From Crotalaria pallida (Eukaryota > Streptophyta > Magnoliopsida > Fabales > Fabaceae), in the NCBI GenBank assembly GCA_037953625.1, contig CM075651.1, positions 105,215,001 to 105,279,000 of the forward strand: 64,000 bases of DNA. The letters are read 5' to 3'. The position numbers and the translations under genes are program-made. This document shows, in pieces, positions 34,951-47,800 of this stretch. Each line of letters opens with the position of its first letter. Within the stretch, counting starts at the first letter, position 1. The notes under the pieces are model-generated. The model was not told the origin of the DNA, ran no database searches, and saw only the letters and a list, made by a program, of their open reading frames with translations.

Positions 34951-37900
34951 GCATGGTATCCCAAGGCACGTAGAGGGTGTAGCATGAGTCCTTGGAGGTT
35001 CTAACAAGTGTAGAATGGCTAAGGGAGTATTCTAAAGGCTTAGAATGGTCTAGGAATGTGTATTAGGACTTATAAGAACCATTAGAATGATCCAAAACAA
35101 TGCTTGAGTCCCCAAGGGACGTAGAGGGTCTAGCATGAGTCCTTGGAGGTTCTAACAGGTGTAGAATGGTTAAGAGAATATTCTAATGGCTTAGAATGGT
35201 CTAGGAATGTGTATTAGGACTTATAAGAACCATTAGAATGATCCAAAACATTGCTTTAATCCCCAAGGGACGTAGAGGGTGTAGCATGAGTCCTTGGAGG
35301 TTCTAACAGGTGTAGAATGGTTAAGAGATTATTCTAAAGGCTTAGAATGGTCTAGGAATGTGTATTTGGTCGTATAAGAACCATAAGAATGATCCTAAAC
35401 AATGCTTGGGTCCCCAAGGGATCTAGAGGGTGTAGCATGAGTCCTTGGAGGTTCTAACAAGTGTAGAATGGTTAAGAGAGTATTCTAAAGGCTTAGAATG
35501 GTCTAGGAATGTGTATTAGGACTTATAATAACCATTAGAATGATCCTAAACAATGCTTGAGTCCCCAAGGGACGTAGAGGGTCTAGCATGAGTCCTTGGA
35601 GGTTCTAACAGGTGTAGAATGGTTAAGAGAATATTCTAATGGCTTAGAATGGTCTAGGAATGTGTATTAAGACTTATAAGAACCATTAGAATAATCCTAA
35701 ACATTGCTTGAATCCCCAAGGGACGTAGAGGGTGTAGCATGAGACCTTGGAGGTTCTAACAAGTGTAGAATGGTTAAGAAAGTATTCTAAAGGCTTATAA
35801 TGTTCTAGAAATGTGTATTTGGACTTATAATAACCATTAGAATGATCCCAAACAATGCATGGTATCCCAAGGCACGTAGAGGCTGTAGCATGAGTCCTTG
35901 GAGGTTCTAACAAGTGTAGAATGGCTAAGAGAGTATTCTAAAGGCTTAGAATGGTCTAGGAATGTGTATTAGGACTTATAAGAACCATTAGAATGATCCT
36001 AAACAATGCTTGAGTCCCCAAGGGACGTAGAGGGTCTAGCATGAGTCCTTGGAGGTTCTAACAGGTGTAGAATGGTTAAGAGAATATTCTAATGGCTTAG
36101 AATGGTCTAGGAATGTGTATTAGGACTTATAAGAACCATTAGAATGATCCTAAACAATGCTTGAGTCCCCAAGTGACGTAGAGGGTGTAGCATGAGTCCT
36201 TGGAGGTTCTAACAGGTGTAGAATGGTTAAGAGAATATTCTAATGGCTTAGAATGGTCTAGGAATGTGTATTAGGACTTATAAGAACCATTAGAATGATC
36301 CTAAACATTGCTTTAATCCCCAAGGGACGTAGAGGGTGTAGCATGAGTCCTTGGAGGTTCTAACAGGTGTAGAATGGTTAAGAGATTATTCTAAAGGCTT
36401 AGAATGGTCTAGGAATGTGTATTTGGTCGTATAAGAACCATAAGAATGATCCTAAACAATGCTTGGGTCCCCAAGGGATCTAGAGGGTGTAGCATGAGTC
36501 CTTGGAGGTTCTAACAAGTGTAGAATGGTTAAGAGAGTATTCTAAAGGCTTAGAATGGTCTAGGAATGTGTATTAGGACTTATAATAACCATTAGAATGA
36601 TCCTAAACAATGCTTGAGTCCCCAAGGGACGTAGAGGGTCTAGCATGAGTCCTTGGAGGTTCTAACAGGTGTAGAATGGTTAAGAGAATATTCTAATGGC
36701 TTAGAATGGTCTAGGAATGTGTATTAAGACTTATAAGAACCATTAGAATAATCCTAAACATTGCTTGAATCCCCAAGGGACGTAGAGGGTGTAGCATGAG
36801 ACCTTGGAGGTTCTAACAAGTGTAGAATGGTTAAGAAAGTATTCTAAAGGCTTATAATGTTCTAGAAATGTGTATTTGGACTTATAATAACCATTAGAAT
36901 GATCCCAAACAATGCATGGTATCCCAAGGCACGTAGAGGCTGTAGCATGAGTCCTTGGAGGTTCTAACAAGTGTAGAATGGCTAAGAGAGTATTCTAAAG
37001 GCTTAGAATGGTCTAGGAATGTGTATTAGGACTTATAAGAACCATTAGAATGATCCTAAACAATGCTTGAGTCCCCAAGGGACGTAGAGGGTCTAGCATG
37101 AGTCCTTGGAGGTTCTAACAGGTGTAGAATGGTTAAGAGAATATTCTAATGGCTTAGAATGGTCTAGGAATGTGTATTAGGACTTTTAAGAACCATTAGA
37201 ATGATCCTAAACAATGCTTGAGTCCCCAAGTGACGTAGAGGGTCTAGCATGAGTCCTTGGAGGTTCTAACAGGTGTAGAATGGTTAAGAGAATATTCTAA
37301 TGGCTTAGAATGGTCTAGGAATGTGTATTAGGACTTATAAGAACCATTAGAATGATCCTAAACATTGCTTTAATCCCCAAGGGACGTAGAGGGTGTAGCA
37401 TGAGTCCTTGGAGGTTCTAACAGGTGTAGAATGGTTAAGAGATTATTCTAAAGGCTTAGAATGGTCTAGGAATGTGTATTTGGTCGTATAAGAACCATAA
37501 GAATGATCCTAAACAATGCTTGGGTCCCCAAGGGATCTAGAGGGTGTAGCATGAGTCCTTGGAGGTTCTAACAAGTGTAGAATGGTTAAGAGAGTATTCT
37601 AAAGGCTTAGAATGGTCTAGGAATGTGTATTAGGACTTATAATAACCATTAGAATGATCCTAAACAATGCTTGAGTCCCCAAGGGACGTAGAGGGTCTAG
37701 CATGAGTCCTTGGAGGTTCTAACAGGTGTAGAATGGTTAAGAGAATATTCTAATGGCTTAGAATGGTCTAGGAATGTGTATTAAGACTTATAAGAACCAT
37801 TAGAATAATCCTAAACATTGCTTGAATCCCCAAGGGACGTAGAGGGTGTAGCATGAGACCTTGGAGGTTCTAACAAGTGTAGAATGGTTAAGAAAGTATT

Positions 37901-38574
37901 CTAAAGGCTTATAATGTTCTAGAAATGTGTATTTGGACTTATAATAACCATTAGAATGATCCCAAACAATGCATGGTATCCCAAGGCACGTAGAGGCTGT
38001 AGCATGAGTCCTTGGAGGTTCTAACAAGTGTAGAATGGCTAAGAGAGTATTCTAAAGGCTTAGAATGGTCTAGGAATGTGTATTAGGACTTATAAGAACC
38101 ATTAGAATGATCCTAAACAATGCTTGAGTCCCCAAGGGACGTAGAGGGTCTAGCATGAGTCCTTGGAGGTTCTAACAGGTGTAGAATGGTTAAGAGAATA
38201 TTCTAATGGCTTAGAATGGTCTAGGAATGTGTATTAGGACTTATAAGAACCATTAGAATGATCCTAAACAATGCTTGAGTCCCCAAGTGACGTAGAGGGT
38301 CTAGCATGAGTCCTTGGAGGTTCTAACAGGTGTAGAATGGTTAAGAGAATATTCTAATGGCTTAGAATGGTCTAGGAATGTGTATTAGGACTTATAAGAA
38401 CCATTAGAATGATCCTAAACATTGCTTGAATCCCCAAGGGACGTAGAGGGTGTAGCATGAGTCCTTGGAGGTTCTAACTGGTGTAGAATGGTTAAGAGAT
38501 TATTCTAAAGGCTTAGAATGGTCTAGGAATGTGTATTCGGTCGTATAAGAACCATAAGAATGATCCTAAACAAT
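34951..38574 (+). repeat. Higher-order repeat, 1057 bp (seven monomers), first block
   Basis: GCATGGTATCCCAAGGCACG monomers start at 34951, 35857, 36914 and 37971, with spacings of 906, 1057 and 1057 bp. The unit in order is: GGTATCCC type; GTCTAGC with GAATATTCTAATGG; the same again with CCAAGTGACG; GCTTTAATCC or GCTTGAATCC with GAGATTATTC; GCTTGGGTCC with GGGATCTAG; GTCTAGC with GTATTAAGAC; GCTTGAATCC with GCATGAGACC, AAGAAAG and GTTCTAGAAATG. The 906-bp copy lacks the CCAAGTGACG monomer, so that monomer is probably a one-monomer duplication of its neighbour. The last copy leaves the pattern near 38424-38575. Confidence 0.87.
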
Positions 38575-39539
38575 GCTTGAGTCCCCAAGGGACATAGAGG
38601 GTGTAGCATGAGTCCTTGGAGGTTCTAACAAGTGTAGAATGGTTAAGAGAGTATTCTAAAGGCTTAGAATGGTCTAGGAATGTGTATTAGGACTTATAAG
38701 AACCATTAGAATGATCCTAAACAATGCTTGAGTCCCCAAGGGACATAGTGGGTGTAGCATGAGTCCTTGGAGGTTCTAACAAGTGTAGAATGGTTAAGAG
38801 AGTATTCTAAAGGCTTAGAATGGTCTAGGAATGTGTATTAGGACTTATAATAACCATTAGAATGATCATAAACATTGCATGGTACCCCAAGGGACGTAGA
38901 GGGTGTAGCATGAGACCTTGGAGGTTCTAACAAGTGAAGAATGGTTAAGAGAGTATTCTAAAGGCTTAGAATGGTCTAGGAATGTGTATTAGGACTTATA
39001 AGAACCATTAGAATGATCCTAAACAATGCTTGAGTCCCCAAGGGACGTAGAGGGTCTAACATGAGTCCTTGGAGGTTCTAACAAGTGTAGAATGGTTAAG
39101 AGAGTATTCTAAAGGCTTAGAATGGTCTAGGAATGTGTATTAGGACTTAAAAGAACCATTAGAATGATCCTAGACAATGCTTGAGTCTCCAAGGGACGTA
39201 GAGGGTGTAGCATGAGTCCTTGGAGGTTCTAACAAGTGTAGAATGGTTAAGAGAGTATTCTAAAGGCTTAAAATGGTCTAGGAATGTGTATTAGGACTTA
39301 AAAGAACCATTAGAATGATCCTAGACAATGCTTGAGTCTCCAAGGGACGTAGAGGGTCTAGCATGAGTCCTTTGAGGTTCTAACAGGTGTAGAATGGTTA
39401 AGAGAGTATTCTAATGGCTTAGAATGGTCTAGGAATGTGTATTAGGACTTATAAGAACTATTAGAATGATCCCAATCAATGCTTGATCCCCAAGGGACGT
39501 AGAGGGTGTAGCATGAGTCCTTAGAAATTCTAACAAGTG
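38575..39539 (+). repeat. Satellite monomers between HOR blocks
   Basis: Monomers at 38575, 38726, 38877, 39028, 39179, 39330 and 39481. 39179 and 39330 are near-identical neighbours (CTTAAAAGAACC, CCTAGACAATG, GAGTCTCCAAGG), another one-monomer duplication. The same variants occur at 32234, which links this stretch to the heterogeneous region. Confidence 0.72.
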
Positions 39540-39630
39540 TAGAATGGCTAAGAGAGTATTCTAAAGGCTTAGAATGGTCTAGGAATGTGTATTAGGACTT
39601 ATAAGAACCATTAGAATGATCCTAAACAAT
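39481..39630 (+). repeat. Monomer with 1-base deletion (150 bp)
   Basis: It begins GCTTGATCCCC, where the norm is GCTTGAGTCCCC. One base is lost, so the next monomer starts at 39631. It also carries CCTTAGAAATTC near 39520, unlike its neighbours. Confidence 0.85.
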
Positions 39631-40600
39631 GCTTGAGTCCCCAAGGGACGTAGAGGGTCTAGCATGAGTCCTTGGAGGTTCTAACAGGTGTAGAATGGTT
39701 AAGAGAATATTCTAATGGCTTAGAATGGTCTAGGAATGTGTATTAGGACTTATAAGAACCATTAGAATGATCCTAAACATTGCTTGAATCCCCAAGGGAC
39801 GTAGAGGGTGTAGCATGAGTCCTTGGAGGTTCTAACTGGTGTAGAATGGTTAAGAGATTATTCTAAAGGCTTAGAATGGTCTAGGAATGTGTATTAGGTC
39901 GTATATGAACCATAAGAATGATCCTAAACAATGCTTGGGTCCCCAAGGGATCTAGAGGGTGTAGCACGAGTCCTTGGAGGTTCTAACAAGTGTAGAATGG
40001 TTAAGAGAGTATTCTAAAGGCTTAGAATGGTCTAGGAATGTGTATTAGGACTTATAATAACCATTAGAATGATCATAAACAATGCATGGTACCCCAAGGG
40101 ACGTAGAGGGTGTAGCATGAGACCTTGGAGGTTCTAACAAGTGAAGAATGGTTAAGAGAGTATTCTAAAGGCTTAGAATGGTCTAGGAATGTGTATTAGG
40201 ACTTATAAGAACCAGTAGAATGATCCTAAACAATGCTTGAGTCCCCAAGGGACATAGTGGGTGTAGCATGAGTCCTTGGAGGTTCTAACAAGTGTAGAAT
40301 GGTTAAGAGAGTATTCTAAAGGCTTAGAATGGTCTAGGAATGTGTATTAGGACTTATAATAACCATTAGAATGATCATAAACATTGCATGGTACCCCAAG
40401 GGACGTAGAGGGTGTAGCATGAGACCTTGGAGGTTCTAACATGTGTAGAATGGTTAAGAGAGTATTCTAAAGGCTTAGAATGGTCTAGGAATGTGTATTA
40501 GGTCGTATAAGAACCATTAGAATGATCCTAAACAATGCTTGAGTCCCCAAGGGACCTAGAGGGTGTAGCATGAGTCCTTGGAGGTTCTAACAAGTGTAGA
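39540..40600 (+). repeat. Long-range duplication, copy 2 (partner 6039 bp upstream)
   Basis: Partner of 33500-34560, separated from it by the 1057-bp HOR block. Monomers at 39631, 39782, 39933, 40084, 40235, 40386 and 40537 match those at 33592, 33743, 33894, 34045, 34196, 34347 and 34498. Downstream of 40600 it passes into the 1057-bp HOR type, as the first copy does. Confidence 0.78.
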
Positions 40601-40838
40601 ATGGCTAAGAGAGTATTCTAAAGGCTTAGAATGGTCTAGGAATGTGTATTTGGACTTATAAGAACCATTAGAATGATCCTAAACAATGCTTGAGTCCCCA
40701 AGGGACGTAGAGGGTCTAGCATGAGTCCTTGGAGGTTCTAACAGGTGTAGAATGGTTAAGAGAATATTCTAATGGCTTAGAATGGTCTAGGAATGTGTAT
40801 TAGGACTTATAAGAACCATTAGAATGATCCTAAACATT

Positions 40839-43455
40839 GCTTTAATCCCCAAGGGACGTAGAGGGTGTAGCATGAGTCCTTGGAGGTTCTAACAGGTGTA
40901 GAATGGTTAAGAGATTATTCTAAAGGCTTAGAATGGTCTAGGAATGTGTATTTGGTCGTATAAGAACCATAAGAATGATCCTAAACAATGCTTGGGTCCC
41001 CAAGGGATCTAGAGGGTGTAGCATGAGTCCTTGGAGGTTCTAACAAGTGTAGAATGGTTAAGAGAGTATTCTAAAGGCTTAGAATGGTCTAGGAATGTGT
41101 ATTAGGACTTATAATAACCATTAGAATGATCCTAAACAATGCTTGAGTCCCCAAGGGACGTAGAGGGTCTAGCATGAGTCCTTGGAGGTTCTAACAGGTG
41201 TAGAATGGTTAAGAGAATATTCTAATGGCTTAGAATGGTCTAGGAATGTGTATTAAGACTTATAAGAACCATTAGAATAATCCTAAACATTGCTTGAATC
41301 CCCAAGGGACGTAGAGGGTGTAGCATGAGACCTTGGAGGTTCTAACAAGTGTAGAATGGTTAAGAAAGTATTCTAAAGGCTTATAATGTTCTAGAAATGT
41401 GTATTTGGACTTATAATAACCATTAGAATGATCCCAAACAATGCATGGTATCCCAAGGCACGTAGAGGCTGTAGCATGAGTCCTTGGTGGTTCTAACAAG
41501 TGTAGAATGGCTAAGAGAGTATTCTAAAGGCTTAGAATTGTCTAGGAATGTGTATTAGGACTTATAAGAACCATTAGAATGATCCTAAACAATGCTTGAG
41601 TCCCCAAGGGACGTAGAGGGTCTAGCATGAGTCCTTGGAGGTTCTAACAGGTGTAGAATGGTTAAGAGAATATTCTAATGGCTTAGAATGGTCTAGGAAT
41701 GTGTATTAGGACTTATAAGAACCATTAGAATGATCCTAAACAATGCTTGAGTCCCCAAGTGACGTAGAGGGTCTAGCATGAGTCCTTGGAGGTTCTAACA
41801 GGTGTAGAATGGTTAAGAGAATATTCTAATGGCTTAGAATGGTCTAGGAATGTGTATTAGGACTTATAAGAACCATTAGAATGATCCTAAACATTGCTTT
41901 AATCCCCAAGGGACGTAGAGGGTGTAGCATGAGTCCTTGGAGGTTCTAACAGGTGTAGAATGGTTAAGAGATTATTCTAAAGGCTTAGAATGGTCTAGGA
42001 ATGTGTATTTGGTCGTATAAGAACCATAAGAATGATCCTAAACAATGCTTGGGTCCCCAAGGGATCTAGAGGGTGTAGCATGAGTCCTTGGAGGTTCTAA
42101 CAAGTGTAGAATGGTTAAGAGAGTATTCTAAAGGCTTAGAATGGTCTAGGAATGTGTATTAGGACTTATAATAACCATTAGAATGATCCTAAACAATGCT
42201 TGAGTCCCCAAGGGACGTAGAGGGTCTAGCATGAGTCCTTGGAGGTTCTAACAGGTGTAGAATGGTTAAGAGAATATTCTAATGGCTTAGAATGGTCTAG
42301 GAATGTGTATTAAGACTTATAAGAACCATTAGAATAATCCTAAACATTGCTTGAATCCCCAAGGGACGTAGAGGGTGTAGCATGAGACCTTGGAGGTTCT
42401 AACAAGTGTAGAATGGTTAAGAAAGTATTCTAAAGGCTTATAATGTTCTAGAAATGTGTATTTGGACTTATAATAACCATTAGAATGATCCCAAACAATG
42501 CATGGTATCCCAAGGCACGTAGAGGCTGTAGCATGAGTCCTTGGAGGTTCTAACAAGTGTAGAATGGCTAAGAGAGTATTCTAAAGGCTTAGAATGGTCT
42601 AGGAATGTGTATTAGGACTTATAAGAACCATTAGAATGATCCTAAACAATGCTTGAGTCCCCAAGGGACGTAGAGGGTCTAGCATGAGTCCTTGGAGGTT
42701 CTAACAGGTGTAGAATGGTTAAGAGAATATTCTAATGGCTTAGAATGGTCTAGGAATGTGTATTAGGACTTATAAGAACCATTAGAATGATCCTAAACAA
42801 TGCTTGAGTCCCCAAGTGACGTAGAGGGTCTAGCATGAGTCCTTGGAGGTTCTAACAGGTGTAGAATGGTTAAGAGAATATTCTAATGGCTTAGAATGGT
42901 CTAGGAATGTGTATTAGGACTTATAAGAACCATTAGAATGATCCTAAACATTGCTTGAATCCCCAAGGGACGTAGAGGGTGTAGCATGAGTCCTTGGAGG
43001 TTCTAACTGGTGTAGAATGGTTAAGAGATTATTCTAAAGGCTTAGAATTGTCTAGGAATGTGTATTCGGTCGTATAAGAACCATAAGAATGATCCTAAAT
43101 AATGCTTGAGTCCCCAAGGGACATAGAGGGTGTAGCATGAGTCCTTGGAGGTTCTAACAAGTGTAGAATGGTTAAGAGAGTATTCTAAAGGCTTAGAATG
43201 GTCTAGGAATGTGTATTAGGACTTATAAGAACCATTAGAATGATCCTAAACAATGCTTGAGTCCCCAAGGGACATAGTGGGTGTAGCATGAGTCCTTGGA
43301 GGTTCTAACAAGTGTAGAATGGTTAAGAGAGTATTCTAAAGGCTTAGAATGGTCTAGGAATGTGTATTAGGACTTATAATAACCATTAGAATGATCATAA
43401 ACATTGCATGGTACCCCAAGGGACGTAGAGGGTGTAGCATGAGACCTTGGAGGTT
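40839..43455 (+). repeat. Higher-order repeat, 1057 bp, second block (copy of 36310-38926)
   Basis: From the GCTTTAATCC monomer at 40839 the sequence follows 36310 onward at an offset of 4529 bp (thirty monomers, one of them 150 bp). Matching pairs are 36914/41443, 37971/42500, 38273/42802, GTATTCGGTCG near 38534/43063 and GACATAGTGGG near 38743/43272. It ends near 43455, where AACATGTG replaces AACAAGTGAAG. Differences include CTTGGTGG near 41485 and CCTAAATAATG near 43094. The block was therefore copied as about 2.6 kb rather than regrown unit by unit. Confidence 0.83.
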
Positions 43456-44829
43456 CTAACATGTGTAGAATGGTTAAGAGAGTATTCTAAAGGCTTAGAA
43501 TGGTCTAGGAATGTGAATTAGGTCTTATAAGAACCATTAGAATGATCCTAAACAATGCTTGAGTCCCCAAGGGACATAGAGGGTCTAGAATGAGTCCATG
43601 GAGGTTCTAACAAGTGTAGAATGGTTAAGAGAGTATTCTAAAGGCTTAGAATGGTCTAGGAATGTGTATTAGGACTTATAATAACCATTAGAATGATCAT
43701 AAATATTGCATGGTACCCCAAGGGACGTAGAGGGTGTAGCATGAGACCTTGGAGGTTCTAACATGTGTAGAATGGTTAAGAGAGTATTCTAAAGGCTTAG
43801 AATGGTCTAGGAATGTGTATTAGGACTTATAAGAACCATTAGAATGATCCTAAACATTGCTTGAGTCCCCAAGGGACGTAGAGGGTGTAGCATGAGTCCT
43901 TGGAGGTTCTAACAAGTGTAAAATGGTTAAGAGAGTATTCTAAAGGCTTAGAATGGTCTAGGAATGTGTATTAGGACTTATAAGAACCATTAGAATGATC
44001 CTAAACAATGCTTGAGTCCCCAAGTGACGTAGAGGGTCTAGCATGAGTCCTTGGAGGTTCTAACAGGTGTAGAATGGTTAAGAGAATATTCTAATGGCTT
44101 AGAATGGTCTAGGAATGTGTATTAGGACTTATAAGAACCATTAGAATGATCCTAAACATTGCTTGAATCCCCAAGGGACGTAGAGGGTGTAGCATGAGTC
44201 CTTGGAGGTTCTAACAAGTGTAGAATTGTTAAGAGATTATTCTAAAGGCTTAGAATGGTCTAGGAATGTGTATTAGGTCGTATAAGAACCATTAGAATGA
44301 TCCTAAGCAATGCTTGAGTCCCCAAGGGACATAGAGGGTGTAGCATGAGTCCTTGGAGGTTCTAACAAGTGTAGAATGGTTAAGAGAGTATTCTAAAGGC
44401 TTAGAATGGTCTAGGAATGTGTATTAGGACTTATAATAACCATTAGAATGATCCTAAACAATGCTTGAGTCCCCAAGGGACATGGTGGGTGTAGCATGAG
44501 TCCTTGGAGGTTCTAACAAGTGTAGAATGGTTAAGAGAGTATTCTAAAGGCTTAGAATGGTCTAGGAATGTGTATTAGGACTTATAATAACCATTAGAAT
44601 GATCATAAATATTGCATGGTACCCCAAGGGACGTAGAGGGTGTAGCATGAGACCTTGGAGGTTCTAACATGTGTAGAATGGTTAAGAGAGTATTCTAAAG
44701 ACTTAGAATGGTCTAGGAATGTGTATTAGGACTTATAAGAACCATTAGAATGATCCTAAACATTGCTTGAGTCCCCAAGGGACGTAGAGGGTGTAGCATG
44801 AGACCTTGGAGGTTCTGACATGTGTAGAA

Positions 44830-47800
44830 TGGTTAAGAGAGTATTCTAAAGGCTTAGAATGGTCTAGGAATGTGTATTAGGTCGTATAAGAACCATTAGA
44901 ATGATCCTAAACAATGCTTGAGTCCCCAAGGGACCTAGAGGGTGTAGCATGAGTCCTTGGAGGTTCTAACAAGTGTAGAATGGTTAAGAGAGTATTCTAA
45001 AGGCTTAGAATGGTCTAGGAATGTGTATTAGGACTTATAATAACCATTAGAATGATCCTAAACAATGCTTGAGTCCCCAAGGGACGTAGAGGGTCTAGCA
45101 TGAGTCCTTGGAGGTTCTAACAGGTGTAGAATGGTTAAGAGAATATTCTAATGGCTTAGAATGGTCTAGGAATGTGTATTAAGACTTATAAGAACCATTA
45201 GAATAATCCTAAACATTGCTTGAATCCCCAAGGGACGTAGAGGGTGTAGCATGAGACCTTGGAGGTTCTAACAAGTGTAGAATGGTTAAGAAAGTATTCT
45301 AAAGGCTTATAATGTTCTAGAAATGTGTATTTGGACTTATAATAACCATTAGAATGATCCCAAACAATGCATGGTATCCCAAGGCACGTAGAGGGTGTAG
45401 CATGAGTCCTTGGAGGTTCTAACAAGTGTAGAATGGCTAAGAGAGTATTCTAAAGGCTTAGAATGGTCTAGGAATGTGTATTAGGACTTATAAGAACCAT
45501 TAGAATGATCCTAAACAATGATTGAGTCCGCAAGGGACGTAGAGGGTCTAGCATGAGTCCTTGGAGGTTCTAACAGGTGTAGAATGGTTAAGAGAATATT
45601 CTAATGGCTTAGAATGGTCTAGGAATGTTTATTAGGACTTATAAGAACCATTAGAATGATCCTAAACATTGCTTGAATCCCCAAGGGACGTAGAGGGTGT
45701 AGCATGAGTCCTTGGAGGTTCTAACTGGTGTAGAATGGTTAAGAGATTATTCTAAAGGCTTAGAATGGTCTAGGAATGTGTATTCGGTCGTATAAGAACC
45801 ATAAGAATGATCCTAAACAATGCTTGAGTCCCCAAGGGACATAGAGGGTGTAGCATGAGTCCTTGGAGGTTCTAACAAGTGTAGAATGGTTAAGAGAGTA
45901 TTCTAAAGGCTTAGAATGGTCTAGGAATGTGTATTAGGACTTATAATAACCATTAGAATGATCATAAACATTGCATGGTACCCCAAGGGACGTAGAGGGT
46001 GTAGCATGAGACCTTGGAGGTTCTAACATGTGTAGAATGGTTAAGAGAGTATTCTAAAGGCTTAGAATGGTCTAGGAATGTGAATTAGGTCTTATAAGAA
46101 CCATTAGAATGATCCTAAACAATGCTTGAGTCCCCAAGGGACATAGAGGGTCTAGAATGAGTCCATGGAGGTTCTAACAAGTGTAGAATGGTTAAGAGAG
46201 TATTCTAAAGGCTTAGAATGGTCTAGGAATGTGTATTAGGACTTATAATAACCATTAGAATGATCATAAATATTGCATGGTACCCCAAGGGACGTAGAGG
46301 GTGTAGCATGAGACCTTGGAGGTTCTAACATGTGTAGAATGGTTAAGAGAGTATTCTAAAGGCTTAGAATGGTCTAGGAATGTGTATTAGGACTTATAAG
46401 AACCATTAGAATGATCCTAAACATTGCTTGAGTCCCCAAGGGACGTAGAGGGTGTAGCATGAGACCTTGGAGGTTCTAACAAGTGTAGAATGGTTAAGAA
46501 AGTATTCTAAAGGCTTATAATGTTCTAGAAATGTGTATTTGGACTTATAATAACCATTAGAATGATCCCAAACAATGCATGGTATCCCAAGGCACGTAGA
46601 GGGTGTAGCATGAGTCCTTGGAGGTTCTAACAAGTGTAGAATGGCTAAGAGAGTATTCTAAAGGCTTAGAATGGTCTAGGAATGTGTATTAGGTCGTATA
46701 AGAACCATTAGAATGATCCTAAACAATGCTTGAGTCCCCAAGGGACCTAGAGGGTGTAGCATGAGTCCTTGGAGGTTCTAACAAGTGTAGAATGGTTAAG
46801 AGAGTATTCTAAAGGCTTAGAATGGTCTAGGAATGTGTATTAGGACTTATAATAACCATTAGAATGATCCTAAACAATGCTTGAGTCCCCAAGGGACGTA
46901 GAGGGTCTAGCATGAGTCCTTGGAGGTTCTAACAGGTGTAGAATGGTTAAGAGAATATTCTAATGGCTTAGAATGGTCTAGGAATGTGTATTAAGACTTA
47001 TAAGAACCATTAGAATAATCCTAAACATTGCTTGAATCCCCAAGGGACGTAGAGGGTGTAGCATGAGACCTTAGAGGTTCTAACATGTGTAGAATGGTTA
47101 AGAGAGTATTCTAAAGGCTTAGAATGGTCTAGGAATGTGTATTAGGACTTATAAGAACCATTAGAATGATCCTAAACATTGCTTGAGTCCCCAAGGGACG
47201 TAGAGGGTGTAGCATGAGTCCTTGGAGGTTCTAACAAGTGTAGAATGGTTAAGAGAGTATTCTAAAGGCTTAGAATGGTCTAGGAATGTGTATTAGGACT
47301 TATAAGAACCATTAGAATGATCCTAAACAATGCTTGAGTCCCCAAGTGACGTAGAGGGTCTAGCATGAGTCCTTGGAGGTTCTAACAGGTGTAGAATGGT
47401 TAAGAGAATATTCTAATGGCTTAGAATGGTCTAGGAATGTGTATTAGGACTTATAAGAACCATTAGAATGATCCTAAACATTGCTTGAATCCCCAAGGGA
47501 CGTAGAGGGTGTAGCATGAGTCCTTGGAGGTTCTAACAAGTGTAGAATGGTTAAGAGATTATTCTAAAGGCTTAGAATGGTCTAGGAATGTGTATTAGGT
47601 CGTATAAGAACCATTAGAATGATCCTAAGCAATGCTTGAGTCCCCAAGGGACATAGAGGGTGTAGCATGAGTCCTTGGAGGTTCTAACAAGTGTAGAATG
47701 GTTAAGAGAGTATTCTAAAGGCTTAGAATGGTCTAGGAATGTGTATTAGGACTTATAATAACCATTAGAATGATCCTAAACAATGCTTGAGTCCCCAAGG

